A stretch of DNA of 64,000 nt, taken from contig JBIITN010000001.1 in the NCBI GenBank assembly GCA_044340485.1, positions 62,001 through 126,000 on the forward strand, in the 5' to 3' direction. Source of the stretch: UBA2093 sp044340485 (lineage in GTDB: Bacteria > Actinomycetota > Acidimicrobiia > Acidimicrobiales > Ilumatobacteraceae). Numbering within the stretch: position 1 is the first letter of the stretch; the number at the start of each line of letters is the position of its first letter. Shown here in pieces: positions 34,678-44,177 of this stretch. A program made the position numbers and the translations under genes. The notes beneath the pieces were generated by a model that saw only the letters and a program-made list of their open reading frames with translations, ran no database searches and was not told where the DNA came from.

Positions 34678-35454
34678 TTAATCGCGAGCGAGGTCTTTAC
34701 GGTTGGCGAACTTGGCCTTGCGGTAGTCCTTGTTCATCAGCGCAATAACGTCGATTGAGATTTCTTTCGGACATGCAGCCTCGCACTCACCATGGTTGGT
34801 GCATGAACCGAAGTACTCATCCATCGTGTCAACCATGGCCTCAGCACGCTTGTAACGCTCCGATTGACCTTGTGGCAATCGGTTGAGGTGTGCAACCTTG
34901 GCAGCGGTGAACAAGTTGGCGGCGCCGTTTGGACACGCAGCAACACATGCACCACAACCAATGCACTCAGCTGAGTCCATCGCTGCGTCTGCAACTGTCT
35001 TTGGAATGGGAATGAGGTTTGCATCGGGTGCACCACCAGTGTTGGAGGTGATAAAGCCACCAGATTCGATGATGCGGTCAAACGCTGAACGGTCAACCAT
35101 CAAGTCTTTAATGATTGGGAATGCCGATGCGCGCCATGGCTCGATGACGATCTCATCACCATCTTTGAACTTACGCATGTGCAATTGGCATGTGGCTGTG
35201 CCACGCTGCGGGCCGTGTGCTTGTCCGTTAATCATCAGCGAACAGGTTCCGCAGATGCCTTCACGACAATCGTGGTCAAAGACCACAGCTTCCTTGCCTT
35301 CGTGCACCAACTGGTCATTCAATATGTCGAGCATCTCCAAGAACGACGCTTCGTCGGTGATCTCATTGATTCGGTGTATTTCAAAACGACCTTGTGTGTT
35401 CGGGTTGTCTTGACGCCAAATCTTGAGCGTGAGGTTTTTAATGGTGTTGCTCAC
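34678..35454 (-). CDS. sdhB: Succinate dehydrogenase / fumarate reductase iron-sulfur subunit
   Basis: This 258-residue subunit carries electrons from FAD to quinone. The [2Fe-2S] cluster loop is 'CREGICGTCSLMI' with a further Cys after 'GTAT'. 'CIGCGACVAACPNGAA' supplies [4Fe-4S]/[3Fe-4S] ligands, and 'CTNHGECEAACPKEI' is the second cysteine cluster. The length and motif order match the B-type (single-cytochrome) enzyme. The GTG start overlaps the sdhA stop by 4 bases. It is the last gene of the operon sdhC-sdhA-sdhB. Confidence 0.96.
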   Translation of the reverse strand: MSNTIKNLTLKIWRQDNPNTQGRFEIHRINEITDEASFLEMLDILNDQLVHEGKEAVVFDHDCREGICGTCSLMINGQAHGPQRGTATCQLHMRKFKDGDEIVIEPWRASAFPIIKDLMVDRSAFDRIIESGGFITSNTGGAPDANLIPIPKTVADAAMDSAECIGCGACVAACPNGAANLFTAAKVAHLNRLPQGQSERYKRAEAMVDTMDEYFGSCTNHGECEAACPKEISIDVIALMNKDYRKAKFANRKDLARD

Positions 35455-37403
35455 TTGTAACTCCTCGTCGCGAGGTGAACGGTTTCGAATTCGAGTGGTT
35501 CCACATTGAGATGTGCCTTCATGGGGTCACCTGTCCATTCGTATGCAGACACGTGACAGAAGTTGTCGTCATCTCGAAGTGCTTCACCATCGTCTGTCTG
35601 ATACTCAGAACGGAAATGGCCGCCGCAACTTTCATTGCGGTCAAGCGCGTCACGACACATCAACATTCCCAATTCAAAGAAGTCTTCAACGCGACCGGCT
35701 TTTTCGAGCGTCTGGTTGAGGCTGTCGCCATCACCAGTGACCTTCAGGTCGGTCTTGAACTCGTCATACAGCGCGGGAATTTCGCGCAACGCGGTCTCGA
35801 GACCCTCTTTAGTGCGCTCCATTCCACAGTGTTCCCAAATCAATTTGCCAAGTTCACGATGGAACGTGTCTGGCGACCGTGTGCCATTGATTGCAAGGTA
35901 TCCGTTGAAGCGTTGACGCGCTTCTTCTTCGGCCCTTTTGAACTCTGGATGATCGGTGCCTGGAATTGGCTTGTTCAACATCGGAGCAAGTTGGTTGCCG
36001 ATGGTGTATGGCAACACGAAGTAGCCGTCTGACAAACCTTGCATCAACGCACTTGCGCCAAGACGGTTTGCACCGTGGTCAGAGAAGTTTGCTTCTCCTG
36101 CTGCATAGAGGCCAGGGATTGTTGTTTCGAGTTCGTAGTCGACCCATACGCCGCCCATGGTGTAGTGGGTTGCAGGGTAGATACGCATTGGTACGTCGTA
36201 TGGATTCTCGCCAGAGATGCGCTCGTACATCTCGAACAAGTTGCCGTAGCGCTCCGCAACAACATCACGGCCGAGTCGATTAATCGCATCTGCGAAGTCG
36301 AGGTACACACCGTTTTTCTGTGGACCAACACCGAGACCCTTATCGACGGCACGCTTTGCAGCGCGCGAAGAGATGTCGCGTGGAGCCAAGTTGCCAAACG
36401 ATGGATAGAGACGCTCTAAGTAGTAGTCACGCTCATTTTCCGGGATTTCGTGTGCTGCGCGTGTCTCATTGGAGTTCGTGGGAACCCACACGCGTCCGTC
36501 ATTTCGTAGTGACTCTGACATGAGTGTCAACTTGGATTGTGATGGATCACTTTGCGGAATACACGTGGGGTGAATCTGAGTGAAACAAGGGTTTGCAAAC
36601 AACGCACCACGACGATGCGCGCGCCATGCTGCAGTGACATTGCAGGCCATCGCGTTTGTCGACAAGAAGAAAACGTTTCCGTATCCACCAGTTGCCAATA
36701 CAACAGCGTGTGCCGAGTGCGATGCGACCTCTCCGGTCATCAAGTCGCGCACAACAATTCCGGCACAACGACCGTCGATCACAACGACATCAACCAACTC
36801 GGTGCGGTTAAACAAACGCACGCCGCCGAGACCAATCTGACGAGCAAGCTGCTGGTATGCGCCAAGCAACAACTGCTGACCGGTTTGACCACGGGCATAG
36901 AACGTGCGACTTACTTGTGCACCGCCAAACGAACGGTTATCAAGAAGACCGCCGTATTCGCGAGCAAATGGCACACCTTGGGCAACCATTTGGTCGATGA
37001 TGTCGACGCTGTTTTGCGCAAGGCGATGCACGTTTGCTTCACGCGCGCGGAAGTCCCCACCTTTTACGGTGTCGTAAAACAAGCGATAAATGCTGTCGCC
37101 GTCACCTTGGTAGTTCTTTGCCGCATTGATGCCACCCTGAGCAGCAATGGAGTGCGCACGACGTGGCGAGTCGTGGAATGTAAAGGCATCAACTTGGTAG
37201 CCCAGCTCTGCAAGTGTCGCTGCTGCTGATGCGCCGGCAAGACCGGTGCCAACAACGATGACTTTGAACTTGCGCTTGTTATTTGGGTTGACCAACTTCA
37301 TGTCGGCCTTGTAGTTGTCCCACTTCTCATCAATAGATCCCTGTGGGACCTTTGAGTTGAGTTGAATGTGGTTTTGAGCCAGCAGATCTTGTGTGAGTGT
37401 CAT
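35451..37403 (-). CDS. sdhA: Succinate dehydrogenase / fumarate reductase flavoprotein subunit
   Basis: This 650-residue subunit has the dinucleotide loop 'VIVVGTGLAGASAAATLAEL', the covalent-FAD histidine in 'RRAHSIAAQGGINAA', 'GGYGNVFFLSTNAMACNVTA', and the dicarboxylate-site and capping-domain segments 'FTQIHPTCIPQSDPSQSK' and 'HYTMGGVWVDYELETTIPGL'. It is longer than the ~590-residue proteobacterial type and fits the FrdA/SdhA of the B-type family. It oxidises succinate in the TCA cycle, or the reverse. The stop overlaps sdhB; 30 bases separate it from sdhC. Confidence 0.96.
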   Translation of the reverse strand: MTLTQDLLAQNHIQLNSKVPQGSIDEKWDNYKADMKLVNPNNKRKFKVIVVGTGLAGASAAATLAELGYQVDAFTFHDSPRRAHSIAAQGGINAAKNYQGDGDSIYRLFYDTVKGGDFRAREANVHRLAQNSVDIIDQMVAQGVPFAREYGGLLDNRSFGGAQVSRTFYARGQTGQQLLLGAYQQLARQIGLGGVRLFNRTELVDVVVIDGRCAGIVVRDLMTGEVASHSAHAVVLATGGYGNVFFLSTNAMACNVTAAWRAHRRGALFANPCFTQIHPTCIPQSDPSQSKLTLMSESLRNDGRVWVPTNSNETRAAHEIPENERDYYLERLYPSFGNLAPRDISSRAAKRAVDKGLGVGPQKNGVYLDFADAINRLGRDVVAERYGNLFEMYERISGENPYDVPMRIYPATHYTMGGVWVDYELETTIPGLYAAGEANFSDHGANRLGASALMQGLSDGYFVLPYTIGNQLAPMLNKPIPGTDHPEFKRAEEEARQRFNGYLAINGTRSPDTFHRELGKLIWEHCGMERTKEGLETALREIPALYDEFKTDLKVTGDGDSLNQTLEKAGRVEDFFELGMLMCRDALDRNESCGGHFRSEYQTDDGEALRDDDNFCHVSAYEWTGDPMKAHLNVEPLEFETVHLATRSYK

Positions 37404-37433
37404 GGTTGTTTTCTTCCTCTTCGATTCTGCGAA

Positions 37434-38192
37434 CTATCCGACGATTCCGGCCATCACCGCGACGGGGAACGAAACGTTGCCCACCACGACCACAGCAGCA
37501 AAGCCAGTGGCAAAGGCGCGACGCCACTTGTTGAAGCGCGGGTTATTCCAACCGAGTGATTGGAAAATGCTCCATGCGCCGTGGAACAAGTGAATACCCA
37601 ACAAGATGTTGGCAACGATATAGAAAATGGACACTGGTACGCGTTCAAAACTGCGCACCACGTTGTCGTAGACGTTTTCGCGAACAAACTCTCCGTCTGC
37701 TCCCACTTCATTCACGACACCGAAGGTGAGGTCAAGAAGATGCCACACGATGAACGCAAGAACAACAATGCCGGTAAGGCGCATCGTGCGACTTGCGAAA
37801 TTTGCTACTTGATAGTCACGTGACGACTGGTAACGAACAGGACGTGCGCGACGATTCAACATGGTGAGTGAGTACGCCGCATGCAAGTGAAGAATCAACA
37901 TTGCAAGCAATCCGCCGCGAAGACCCCACAACACGTATTCCTTCGGTGCGATGGGATACAACAACTTCTTCAACCATGCCGCGTATGCGTCGTAGTCGGC
38001 AGGACCGAAGTACATCTTCAGGTTGCCGATCATGTGAAACAACACGAATCCCATGAGCCCAATGCCAGTGATGGCCATGACGTATTTCTTGCCAACTGCG
38101 GTTGAATAAAAATCAACCAAAAACATGCGGCGCTTGCGCGACCCGGTAGCAGTGCCGCTGACCGGTCCTCGCTGATTAACAATCTGTGCCAT
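37434..38192 (-). CDS. sdhC: Succinate dehydrogenase cytochrome b subunit (fused C/D, b558 type)
   Basis: This 252-residue protein starts at ATG 38192 ('MAQIVNQRGPVS'); the frame extending to 38246 is less likely. It shows five hydrophobic helices, with haem-ligand histidines in 'FVLFHMIGNLKMY', 'LILHLHAAYSLTM', 'FIVWHLLDLTFG' and 'LGIHLFHGAWSIF'. This is the single-polypeptide, di-haem B-type anchor that binds menaquinone in Gram-positive bacteria. No separate sdhD is needed or present. It faces the hppA gene across 234 bases; I see no certain promoter there. Confidence 0.93.
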   Translation of the reverse strand: MAQIVNQRGPVSGTATGSRKRRMFLVDFYSTAVGKKYVMAITGIGLMGFVLFHMIGNLKMYFGPADYDAYAAWLKKLLYPIAPKEYVLWGLRGGLLAMLILHLHAAYSLTMLNRRARPVRYQSSRDYQVANFASRTMRLTGIVVLAFIVWHLLDLTFGVVNEVGADGEFVRENVYDNVVRSFERVPVSIFYIVANILLGIHLFHGAWSIFQSLGWNNPRFNKWRRAFATGFAAVVVVGNVSFPVAVMAGIVG

Positions 38193-38426
38193 GCGTGTCT
38201 CCCCGGTAACTGGCGTTGTCACAACGGTTAAAAACCGTAGTCCCACGGGCCCCTCACAAGGGAATTAGCCAGCGTTGCCGCTGACACCCGCGCAGACAGT
38301 GCTCTGTTTTTGACTTTCTGTGCAAACCTGAGCATAGAGACAAACAGATTTCGCTTTGGCGTGCCGTAGTTCACTACTGTTGAAGAGGTTCAATAACCGG
38401 GTCTCACATACAGGACGGACAATCCC

Positions 38427-40538
38427 ATGGAATCAATTCTCTATCTTGCTGCGGCATCAGCCATTTTGGCTTTGTTGCTGGCAGTCTTTTTCTTCAAGTG
38501 GGTGGCGAAAGCCTCCCCTGGTAACGAGCGAATGGTCTTTTTGATGACCGAAATTCAAAAGGGCGCCAAAGCCTTTTTGAAAAAGGAGTATTCCTGGGTT
38601 GCTGTCTTTGTCGTGATACTTGCAGTGGTACTTGCCATAGTCATTGCTCCACTTGCGGCAGTTACCTATGTCTTGGGCGCTGTATTGTCGGCCACTGCCG
38701 GGTACATCGGTATGACCGTTGCGACCATGGCAAACGCACGAACAGCTGAAGCCGCCAAAGATGGCCCAGGCAAAGCGCTCCCCATCGCATTCCGCGGTGG
38801 CGCTGTCATGGGATTCACAGTGGCGGGTCTGTCACTGCTTGGACTTGCCGGTGTCTACCTCGTGTTTATTTCATGGGCCGAAGTTGACGATGCTTTTGAA
38901 ATCTTGACTGCGTTTGGTCTTGGTGCATCTTCTATTGCACTGTTTTCACGTGTTGGCGGCGGTATCTACACCAAAGCTGCCGACGTGGGCGCTGACCTCG
39001 TAGGAAAAGTAGAAGCTGGTATTCCAGAAGATGACCCGCGTAACCCCGCCACGATCGCAGACAACGTTGGCGACAACGTCGGCGACGTTGCCGGTATGGG
39101 TGCTGACCTATTCGAGTCATACACTGGATCGATCATCGCTCCAATTTCACTGGTTGCATTCGCAGCGGTTGCCGCTGGCGCGACTGAAGTTGGTATTGAT
39201 GCAACTCAAGCAAGTGAAAGCAACATCATCGAACTGTTGATGTTCCCATTTGCTATTGCATTTATCGGAATGATCGCATCGATCATTGGTTCGTTCTTCG
39301 TGCGCGGTGGTAGCTCCACCGATTCACACGCTCTCTCGCGTGCGTTGCACATGGGCACCAATGTTGCAATGGGCCTTACCGCAATCGGAACCGTTGTGTT
39401 GTCGTACATCATGTTTGACGATGATCAATGGGGTCTCGCGGTATCAGTAGTTGGTGGTCTTGTTGTTGGTTGGGCTCTTGGAAAAACAGCCGAGTTCTAC
39501 ACCTCTGATCACTACGGCACAGTGAAAAAGATTGCAAAGCAATCTGAAACTGGTCCTGCCACAACAGTTCTCTCGGGTATTTCTGCCGGCATGGTGTCGG
39601 TGGCTTCGTCGGTCATCCTCATCGTTATTGGTGTGGGTCTTGCGTATTGGGGTGCCGAGCAAACACTCGGTGAGACATACCTCGGAGTTCCTGGTGGCAT
39701 CTACGGCATCGCCGTTGCTGCAATCGGCATGCTCGCAACAACCGGCGCTGTTGTGTCAGTTGACGCGTACGGACCAATTTCTGACAACGCTGGTGGTATT
39801 GCTGAAATGGCTCACCTTGACCCAAGCGTTCGCAAAGTCACTGATGCACTCGACTCGCTCGGCAACACCACCGCGGCAATTGCAAAAGGTTTTGCTGTCG
39901 GATCAGCAGCGCTCACCGCGTTGGCGCTGTTCAAGAGCTACCAGTACGCAATCAACAAAGCCGACCCGACATCTTCTCTCAATCTCAACATTGGTGAGAT
40001 TGAGGTATTCATCGGTCTCTTCATTGGTGCCGGACTTCCGTTCCTCTTTGCTGCTCTCACGATCGACGCTGTTGGTCGTGCGGCAAACAAGATGATCGAA
40101 GAAGTGCGTCGTCAGTTCCGCGAGATTCCAGGCCTTCGTGAAGGCAAAGAAGGCGTGATCCCCGACTCTGCACGTTGTGTTGCTATTTCTACCGAAGCAT
40201 CACTACGCGAAATGATTATTCCTGGCGCACTCGCAATTGTTGTTCCGTTGGTCGTTGGTTTCATTAGCGCAGACGCACTCGGTGGTCTCCTTGCTGGCGC
40301 ACTCGTCACTGGATTTGCCATCGCCATCTTCATGGCGAACGCAGGTGGCGCGTGGGACAACGCAAAGAAGTACATCGAAGCAGGTCACCATGGCGGCAAA
40401 GGCTCAGAGCCACACAAAGCAGCCGTCGTGGGCGACACGGTGGGTGACCCATTCAAGGACACCTCTGGCCCGGCGATGAACATCCTTATCAAGGTGATGA
40501 CAATCGTTGCACTGGTATTTGCCAGCGCATTTGTGTGA
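38427..40538 (+). CDS. hppA: Membrane-bound ion-translocating pyrophosphatase (K+-dependent type)
   Basis: This 703-residue protein has about 16 membrane helices. It couples PPi hydrolysis to ion pumping. Substrate motifs visible are 'DVGADLVGKVEAGIPEDDPR' and 'NVGDNVGDVAGMGADLFESY', and near the end 'VVGDTVGDPFKDTSGPAMNI'. The determinant 'LGNTTAAIAKGFAVGSA' has Ala rather than Lys after GNTT, which in this family marks the K+-dependent subclass. Whether it pumps H+ or Na+ is not decided by eye. It is monocistronic, ending in a strong intrinsic terminator. It allows energy recovery from biosynthetic pyrophosphate, fitting a low-energy, streamlined lifestyle. Confidence 0.97.
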   Translation: MESILYLAAASAILALLLAVFFFKWVAKASPGNERMVFLMTEIQKGAKAFLKKEYSWVAVFVVILAVVLAIVIAPLAAVTYVLGAVLSATAGYIGMTVATMANARTAEAAKDGPGKALPIAFRGGAVMGFTVAGLSLLGLAGVYLVFISWAEVDDAFEILTAFGLGASSIALFSRVGGGIYTKAADVGADLVGKVEAGIPEDDPRNPATIADNVGDNVGDVAGMGADLFESYTGSIIAPISLVAFAAVAAGATEVGIDATQASESNIIELLMFPFAIAFIGMIASIIGSFFVRGGSSTDSHALSRALHMGTNVAMGLTAIGTVVLSYIMFDDDQWGLAVSVVGGLVVGWALGKTAEFYTSDHYGTVKKIAKQSETGPATTVLSGISAGMVSVASSVILIVIGVGLAYWGAEQTLGETYLGVPGGIYGIAVAAIGMLATTGAVVSVDAYGPISDNAGGIAEMAHLDPSVRKVTDALDSLGNTTAAIAKGFAVGSAALTALALFKSYQYAINKADPTSSLNLNIGEIEVFIGLFIGAGLPFLFAALTIDAVGRAANKMIEEVRRQFREIPGLREGKEGVIPDSARCVAISTEASLREMIIPGALAIVVPLVVGFISADALGGLLAGALVTGFAIAIFMANAGGAWDNAKKYIEAGHHGGKGSEPHKAAVVGDTVGDPFKDTSGPAMNILIKVMTIVALVFASAFV

Positions 40539-40555
40539 TCCATACCTAACGCTGC

Positions 40556-40590
40556 AAAAGCCCCGGGGGAAACCCCCGGGGCTTTTGTTA
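40556..40590 (+). terminator. Rho-independent terminator after hppA
   Basis: A perfect 14-base inverted repeat (AAAAGCCCCGGGGG / CCCCCGGGGCTTTT) encloses an AAA loop at 40570-40572, followed by GTTATT. It is the clearest intrinsic terminator in the window and lies 18 bases after the hppA stop. The A-tract on the 5' side could allow function on the other strand too. Confidence 0.93.
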
Positions 40591-40656
40591 TTCGAGGCGA
40601 CCTCGCTGCACAACTAAAACGTGGGCATATGGTTCACTGAACGGCAGACTAGACAG

Positions 40657-41046
40657 ATGCGTTATTTGAGTCTCGAGTGGATTGAAGCTTTACGCGACAA
40701 AGTCGCAGCAAGCACAGACCTATCAACGCTTGCCAACGATTACTCCATCAACGTCACTCAAGTAGTCACAGACGGTCCGGAAGGAACAATCACCTACCAC
40801 TTGTCTGTAGGCAACGGTGGTGCATCATTTGGTGCAGGCGCGGCAGCAAACGAAGACGTGCGCATGGAGCAGTCGTGGGATACTGCTATCGCGATCGCCA
40901 CTGGTGAAACAAACGCCCAAGATGTGTTCATCAATGGTGAAGTACGCATCACTGGCGATGTGCAAAAACTCATCGCAAGTGAACCAGTGTTTGCAGCTCT
41001 TGACTCTGTCTTTGAAGACGTTCGCGCGCACACCGTGTACGCGTAA
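40657..41046 (+). CDS. SCP2-like sterol/lipid-binding domain protein
   Basis: This 129-residue protein starts at ATG 40657 ('MRYLSLEWIEALRDKV'). The SCP-2 fold is suggested by 'VTQVVTDGPEGTITYHLSVG', 'ASFGAGAAANEDVRMEQSWD', 'TAIAIATGETNAQDVFINGE' and 'VRITGDVQKLIASEPVFAAL'. Proteins of this type bind lipids, sterols or acyl-CoA in a hydrophobic tunnel; in Actinobacteria they often stand alone. It follows the hppA terminator by ~65 bases, so it has its own promoter. It converges on mdh with a 40-base gap that holds three 15-base imperfect repeats. The ligand is unknown. Confidence 0.8.
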   Translation: MRYLSLEWIEALRDKVAASTDLSTLANDYSINVTQVVTDGPEGTITYHLSVGNGGASFGAGAAANEDVRMEQSWDTAIAIATGETNAQDVFINGEVRITGDVQKLIASEPVFAALDSVFEDVRAHTVYA

Positions 41047-41053
41047 TACATCT

Positions 41054-41098
41054 GTGTGAGATCGAACCGAGTGAGATCAAACTGTGTTAGATCAGACC
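41054..41098. repeat. Three imperfect 15-base tandem repeats at the mdh 3' end
   Basis: Units at 41054-41068, 41069-41083 and 41084-41098 share GTGaGATC.aACc; the third unit contains the last codons and stop of mdh. It looks like a small tandem duplication between two convergent genes. No inverted repeat is obvious, so terminator function is not supported. Confidence 0.6.
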
Positions 41099-42073
41099 GA
41101 GTTTCTTGACTTCGTCACGCTCTTCAATCAACTCGGCAACTGACGCATCGATCTTTGCGCGGCTAAACGCATCAATGTCGAGACCTTGCACGATCTGGTA
41201 ATCGCCGTTTTTACACACGCATGGGAATGAGGAAATGATTCCCTCTGGAACGCCATAGCTACCGTCTGACGGAATTGCCATCGACACCCAGTCACCATCT
41301 GGTGTGCCGAGTGCCCAGTTGCGCATGTGATCGATGGCGGCATTTGCTGCAGATGCTGCCGATGACAAACCACGTGCCTTGATGATGGCAGCGCCACGCT
41401 TTGCCACAGTGGGAATGAAATCGTTCTCAAGCCAGTTTTGATCATTCACTGTTTGAGCAGCATTCTTTCCATCGATCTCACAGTGGAACAGGTCTGGATA
41501 CTGCGTGCTCGAGTGGTTACCCCAAATAGTCATCTTCGTAATCGATGACACAGGCTTTGACACTTTTGCTGCCAACTGGGAAATTGCGCGGTTGTGGTCG
41601 AGGCGAGTCATTGCTGTGAAACAACGTGGGTCAAGGCCTTTTGCATTGTTCATCGCGATTAGTGCGTTGGTGTTTGCGGGGTTGCCTACCACCAGCACTT
41701 TGACGTTCTTCTTCGCTGCCTTTGCAAGTGCCTCACCTTGTGGCTTGAAGATGCCACCGTTTGCCGACAACAAGTCGCCGCGCTCCATACCGTCTTTGCG
41801 TGGCATCGCGCCGACAAGAAACGCTGCGTCTGCATCGCCGAATGCTGTCTCTGCGCTATCGGTGCGCACTATTCCTTGCAGCAGTGGGAATGCACAGTCG
41901 TCAAGTTCCATGGCAACACCTTCCAGCGCACCAAGTGCTGGGGTGATTTCCAGCAACTGCAAGATCACTGGAGTGTTGGGGCCGAACACGGCGCCAGAGG
42001 CAATACGGAACAAGAGGCTGTAGCCGATCTGACCGGCAGCACCGGTGACGGCAACACGAACGGGAGTTGTCAT
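41087..42073 (-). CDS. mdh: Malate dehydrogenase (NAD-dependent)
   Basis: This 328-residue protein starts at ATG 42073 ('MTTPVRVAVTGAAGQIGYSLL'); the longer frame to 42151 is not supported. The nucleotide loop is 'GAAGQIGYSLLFRIASG'. Catalytic and substrate residues appear in 'AMTRLDHNRAISQLA' and 'IWGNHSSTQYPDLF' (His). The sequence belongs to the MDH type with 'FGDADAAFLVGAMPRKDGMERGD'. It interconverts malate and oxaloacetate in the TCA cycle, together with succinate dehydrogenase and sucCD in this window. It is transcribed leftward after a 109-base gap from the acyltransferase gene. Confidence 0.96.
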   Translation of the reverse strand: MTTPVRVAVTGAAGQIGYSLLFRIASGAVFGPNTPVILQLLEITPALGALEGVAMELDDCAFPLLQGIVRTDSAETAFGDADAAFLVGAMPRKDGMERGDLLSANGGIFKPQGEALAKAAKKNVKVLVVGNPANTNALIAMNNAKGLDPRCFTAMTRLDHNRAISQLAAKVSKPVSSITKMTIWGNHSSTQYPDLFHCEIDGKNAAQTVNDQNWLENDFIPTVAKRGAAIIKARGLSSAASAANAAIDHMRNWALGTPDGDWVSMAIPSDGSYGVPEGIISSFPCVCKNGDYQIVQGLDIDAFSRAKIDASVAELIEERDEVKKLGLI

Positions 42074-42182
42074 GGCATGTAACCCTAGGCGTACAAGGCT
42101 CTCAGGCCACAACGGAGCGTGCATCGCTGAGTCATACTCACAGCCGCTCACAGCGTCTCCGAGGGCGTCTCAGCGACGTGAA

Positions 42183-44159
42183 CTACTTCGGGGCTTCAGT
42201 TGGTGTGTAGGTACGTCCGAGAGCCGTCATGATCTCTGTGACATATGCCGTGACACCAGGTTTATTGAGGTGAGTCTGGTCTCCTGCGAAGTACTCGGGA
42301 TGGTCTTTACCGATGCGTTTCCAGTCAACAATGATCACGTTTGCATATCTTTGGGGAAGCGCCCTAATCAATTTGTTGTTGTCGTTTTCCCAACCCCTGT
42401 TTGGAACGTGATCAGTCAACACCACCACGCGATCTACATCAACAAGCGGAACCATGATCGAATCGAGTGTTTCTACACTCACTGGTCCGTTGGTGCCCAA
42501 GTGCAGCACAACGTTTTCGCCTAACTCATTCACTGACTTCAAGTAATTCACAATCGGCAATGCATCGATGTATTGACGACTCTTTTGTGCATCAACGGTG
42601 AGGCCCTGGCTAGTCAATGTCTCTGCCGCACCGAGCATGACCGAGTCGCCGAGTGCAAGCATTTCGATTTGATTCACGGGCACCGTCGTGGTTGTCGCCG
42701 GAACCGACGCAGGTGGTGCCGTGGTGATTGGTGATGGCACTGTTGAGTCGGGGATGATGTCGACCACCGCATCTTCATTGTCATCGAGGCTTTGCGTGAT
42801 GTCGTCTTGCACCACTTTGGCAGTGGACATCGATACCACCGCAAAGATTGGCAACACCGCAGTGATAACAACTCCTGTCGCGATGCGACGGCGCATTGCC
42901 AAGCGCTCAAGCGACGCTGGCGATCGCCACATCGCCATCAACTTGCCAAAGCCTCCACGACGTAATGGCGTCTCGATAAAGCGATACGACAATTCGGTCA
43001 CCACCAACGTGACAGCCATCAACAAAAAAAACTCATGCGGCTTCAGTGGCACTCCTGCGTATTCGCGATAGATCTGAAAAATCGGCCAGTGATACAAGTA
43101 CAAGCCGTAGGAACGAAGACCAATCCACACAAATACCGGGTTACCAATGACGTAACGACCAAGCACCGAACGGGGACGTGTTACCGATGCAATGACAACG
43201 ATGGTTGCTAGACCAACGAGTGCCAGACCACCTTGATACAAAAGGTCATAGCCCATCGGCCCGCCTTCAACATCGCTCACTACGTCTTGAAAACGCCAGC
43301 ACATGTAGGCCAAAGCGCCGATCGCAAGCGCTCCCGCAATGTCAAAGCCGTATCCAGTGTTGCCAATGCGTCCACGCACGAGTGACCACGGACGCCACAT
43401 CGTTGCTAGCGCGGCACCAAGAAACAAACCACTGGCACGGCTGAAAGTACCGAGATAGAGAAAATCAGTACGCAAAATGTCGCGACCAAACAACTCAAAA
43501 TATTGCTCAGGAGTTTGCTCGATGGTGCCAATAACACCTGGCTGATAAAAGATCGCTGAAAGCACAATGATTGCCGCTGCCGAAACAAAAAAGAACAAAC
43601 CCAACAGTGGTAAAAAGCGCGACTGCATTTTGCGCAACAGCACCCACATCACAAGTGGCCACACAATGTAAAACTGTTCTTCTACTGCAAGCGACCACAA
43701 ATGTCGTAACGGTGCAAAGGCAAAGTCATCTGTGTATGAAGACCCAGTCCACACTTGGAACCAGTTCGCAACGTACAAAAATCCGGCAATCACATCGCCG
43801 CGCAAATTGCCTAACTTTTCGTCGTCAAAAAATGCCGCATACACAACAATGCCCACGAGCAATGTCCACAATGCAGGCAGTAATCGCCGTGCTCGACGTT
43901 TCCAGAAATCAAGTAATGAAACCGCGCCTGTTCGTTCGCGTTCTGCAAGAAGCAACAACGTGATCAAGTAACCCGAGATAACAAAGAACACTTCGACACC
44001 AAGAAAGCCGCCTTGCAACCAACGTGAATCGGCGTGATAGACGATCACTGCGATGACAGCAAGTGCGCGCAAACCATCAAGACCTGGCATGTATGGCACG
44101 ACGGGGCCACGGCGCATGCCACCAGAAGGCGTCCCTTGAGTATTTTGCGTCATCGTCAT
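42183..44159 (-). CDS. OafA-type membrane acyltransferase fused to SGNH hydrolase domain
   Basis: This 658-residue protein starts 'MTMTQNTQGTPSGGMRRGPVV'. The N-terminal acyltransferase-3 domain (~20-430) has 'GLDGLRALAVIAVIVYHADSR', the catalytic His in 'YHADS', 'FFVISGYLITLLL', and about ten helices. A Thr/Val/Pro-rich linker (~470-515) leads to an SGNH domain (~515-650): 'LALGDSVMLGAAE' (Ser), 'VVLHLGTNGPV' (Asn) and 'FAGDQTHLNKPG' (Asp, His). Such fusions O-acetylate cell-surface polysaccharides or peptidoglycan, the SGNH half completing acetyl transfer. The acceptor is unknown. It lies between mdh and metF and is probably independently transcribed. Confidence 0.92.
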   Translation of the reverse strand: MTMTQNTQGTPSGGMRRGPVVPYMPGLDGLRALAVIAVIVYHADSRWLQGGFLGVEVFFVISGYLITLLLLAERERTGAVSLLDFWKRRARRLLPALWTLLVGIVVYAAFFDDEKLGNLRGDVIAGFLYVANWFQVWTGSSYTDDFAFAPLRHLWSLAVEEQFYIVWPLVMWVLLRKMQSRFLPLLGLFFFVSAAAIIVLSAIFYQPGVIGTIEQTPEQYFELFGRDILRTDFLYLGTFSRASGLFLGAALATMWRPWSLVRGRIGNTGYGFDIAGALAIGALAYMCWRFQDVVSDVEGGPMGYDLLYQGGLALVGLATIVVIASVTRPRSVLGRYVIGNPVFVWIGLRSYGLYLYHWPIFQIYREYAGVPLKPHEFFLLMAVTLVVTELSYRFIETPLRRGGFGKLMAMWRSPASLERLAMRRRIATGVVITAVLPIFAVVSMSTAKVVQDDITQSLDDNEDAVVDIIPDSTVPSPITTAPPASVPATTTTVPVNQIEMLALGDSVMLGAAETLTSQGLTVDAQKSRQYIDALPIVNYLKSVNELGENVVLHLGTNGPVSVETLDSIMVPLVDVDRVVVLTDHVPNRGWENDNNKLIRALPQRYANVIIVDWKRIGKDHPEYFAGDQTHLNKPGVTAYVTEIMTALGRTYTPTEAPK

Positions 44160-44177
44160 ATTGAGAAAAATGTCGAA

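Noticed and set aside
35475..36032. 185-residue plus-strand reading frame opposite sdhA
   Set aside because: Antisense shadow of the sdhA C-terminal region.
36552..37229. 225-residue plus-strand reading frame opposite sdhA
   Set aside because: Mirrors the strongly conserved FAD domain of sdhA; no motif or spacing of its own.
39532..40095. 187-residue plus-strand reading frame inside hppA
   Set aside because: Alternate frame of the membrane pyrophosphatase with Ser/Leu-rich, motif-free sequence.
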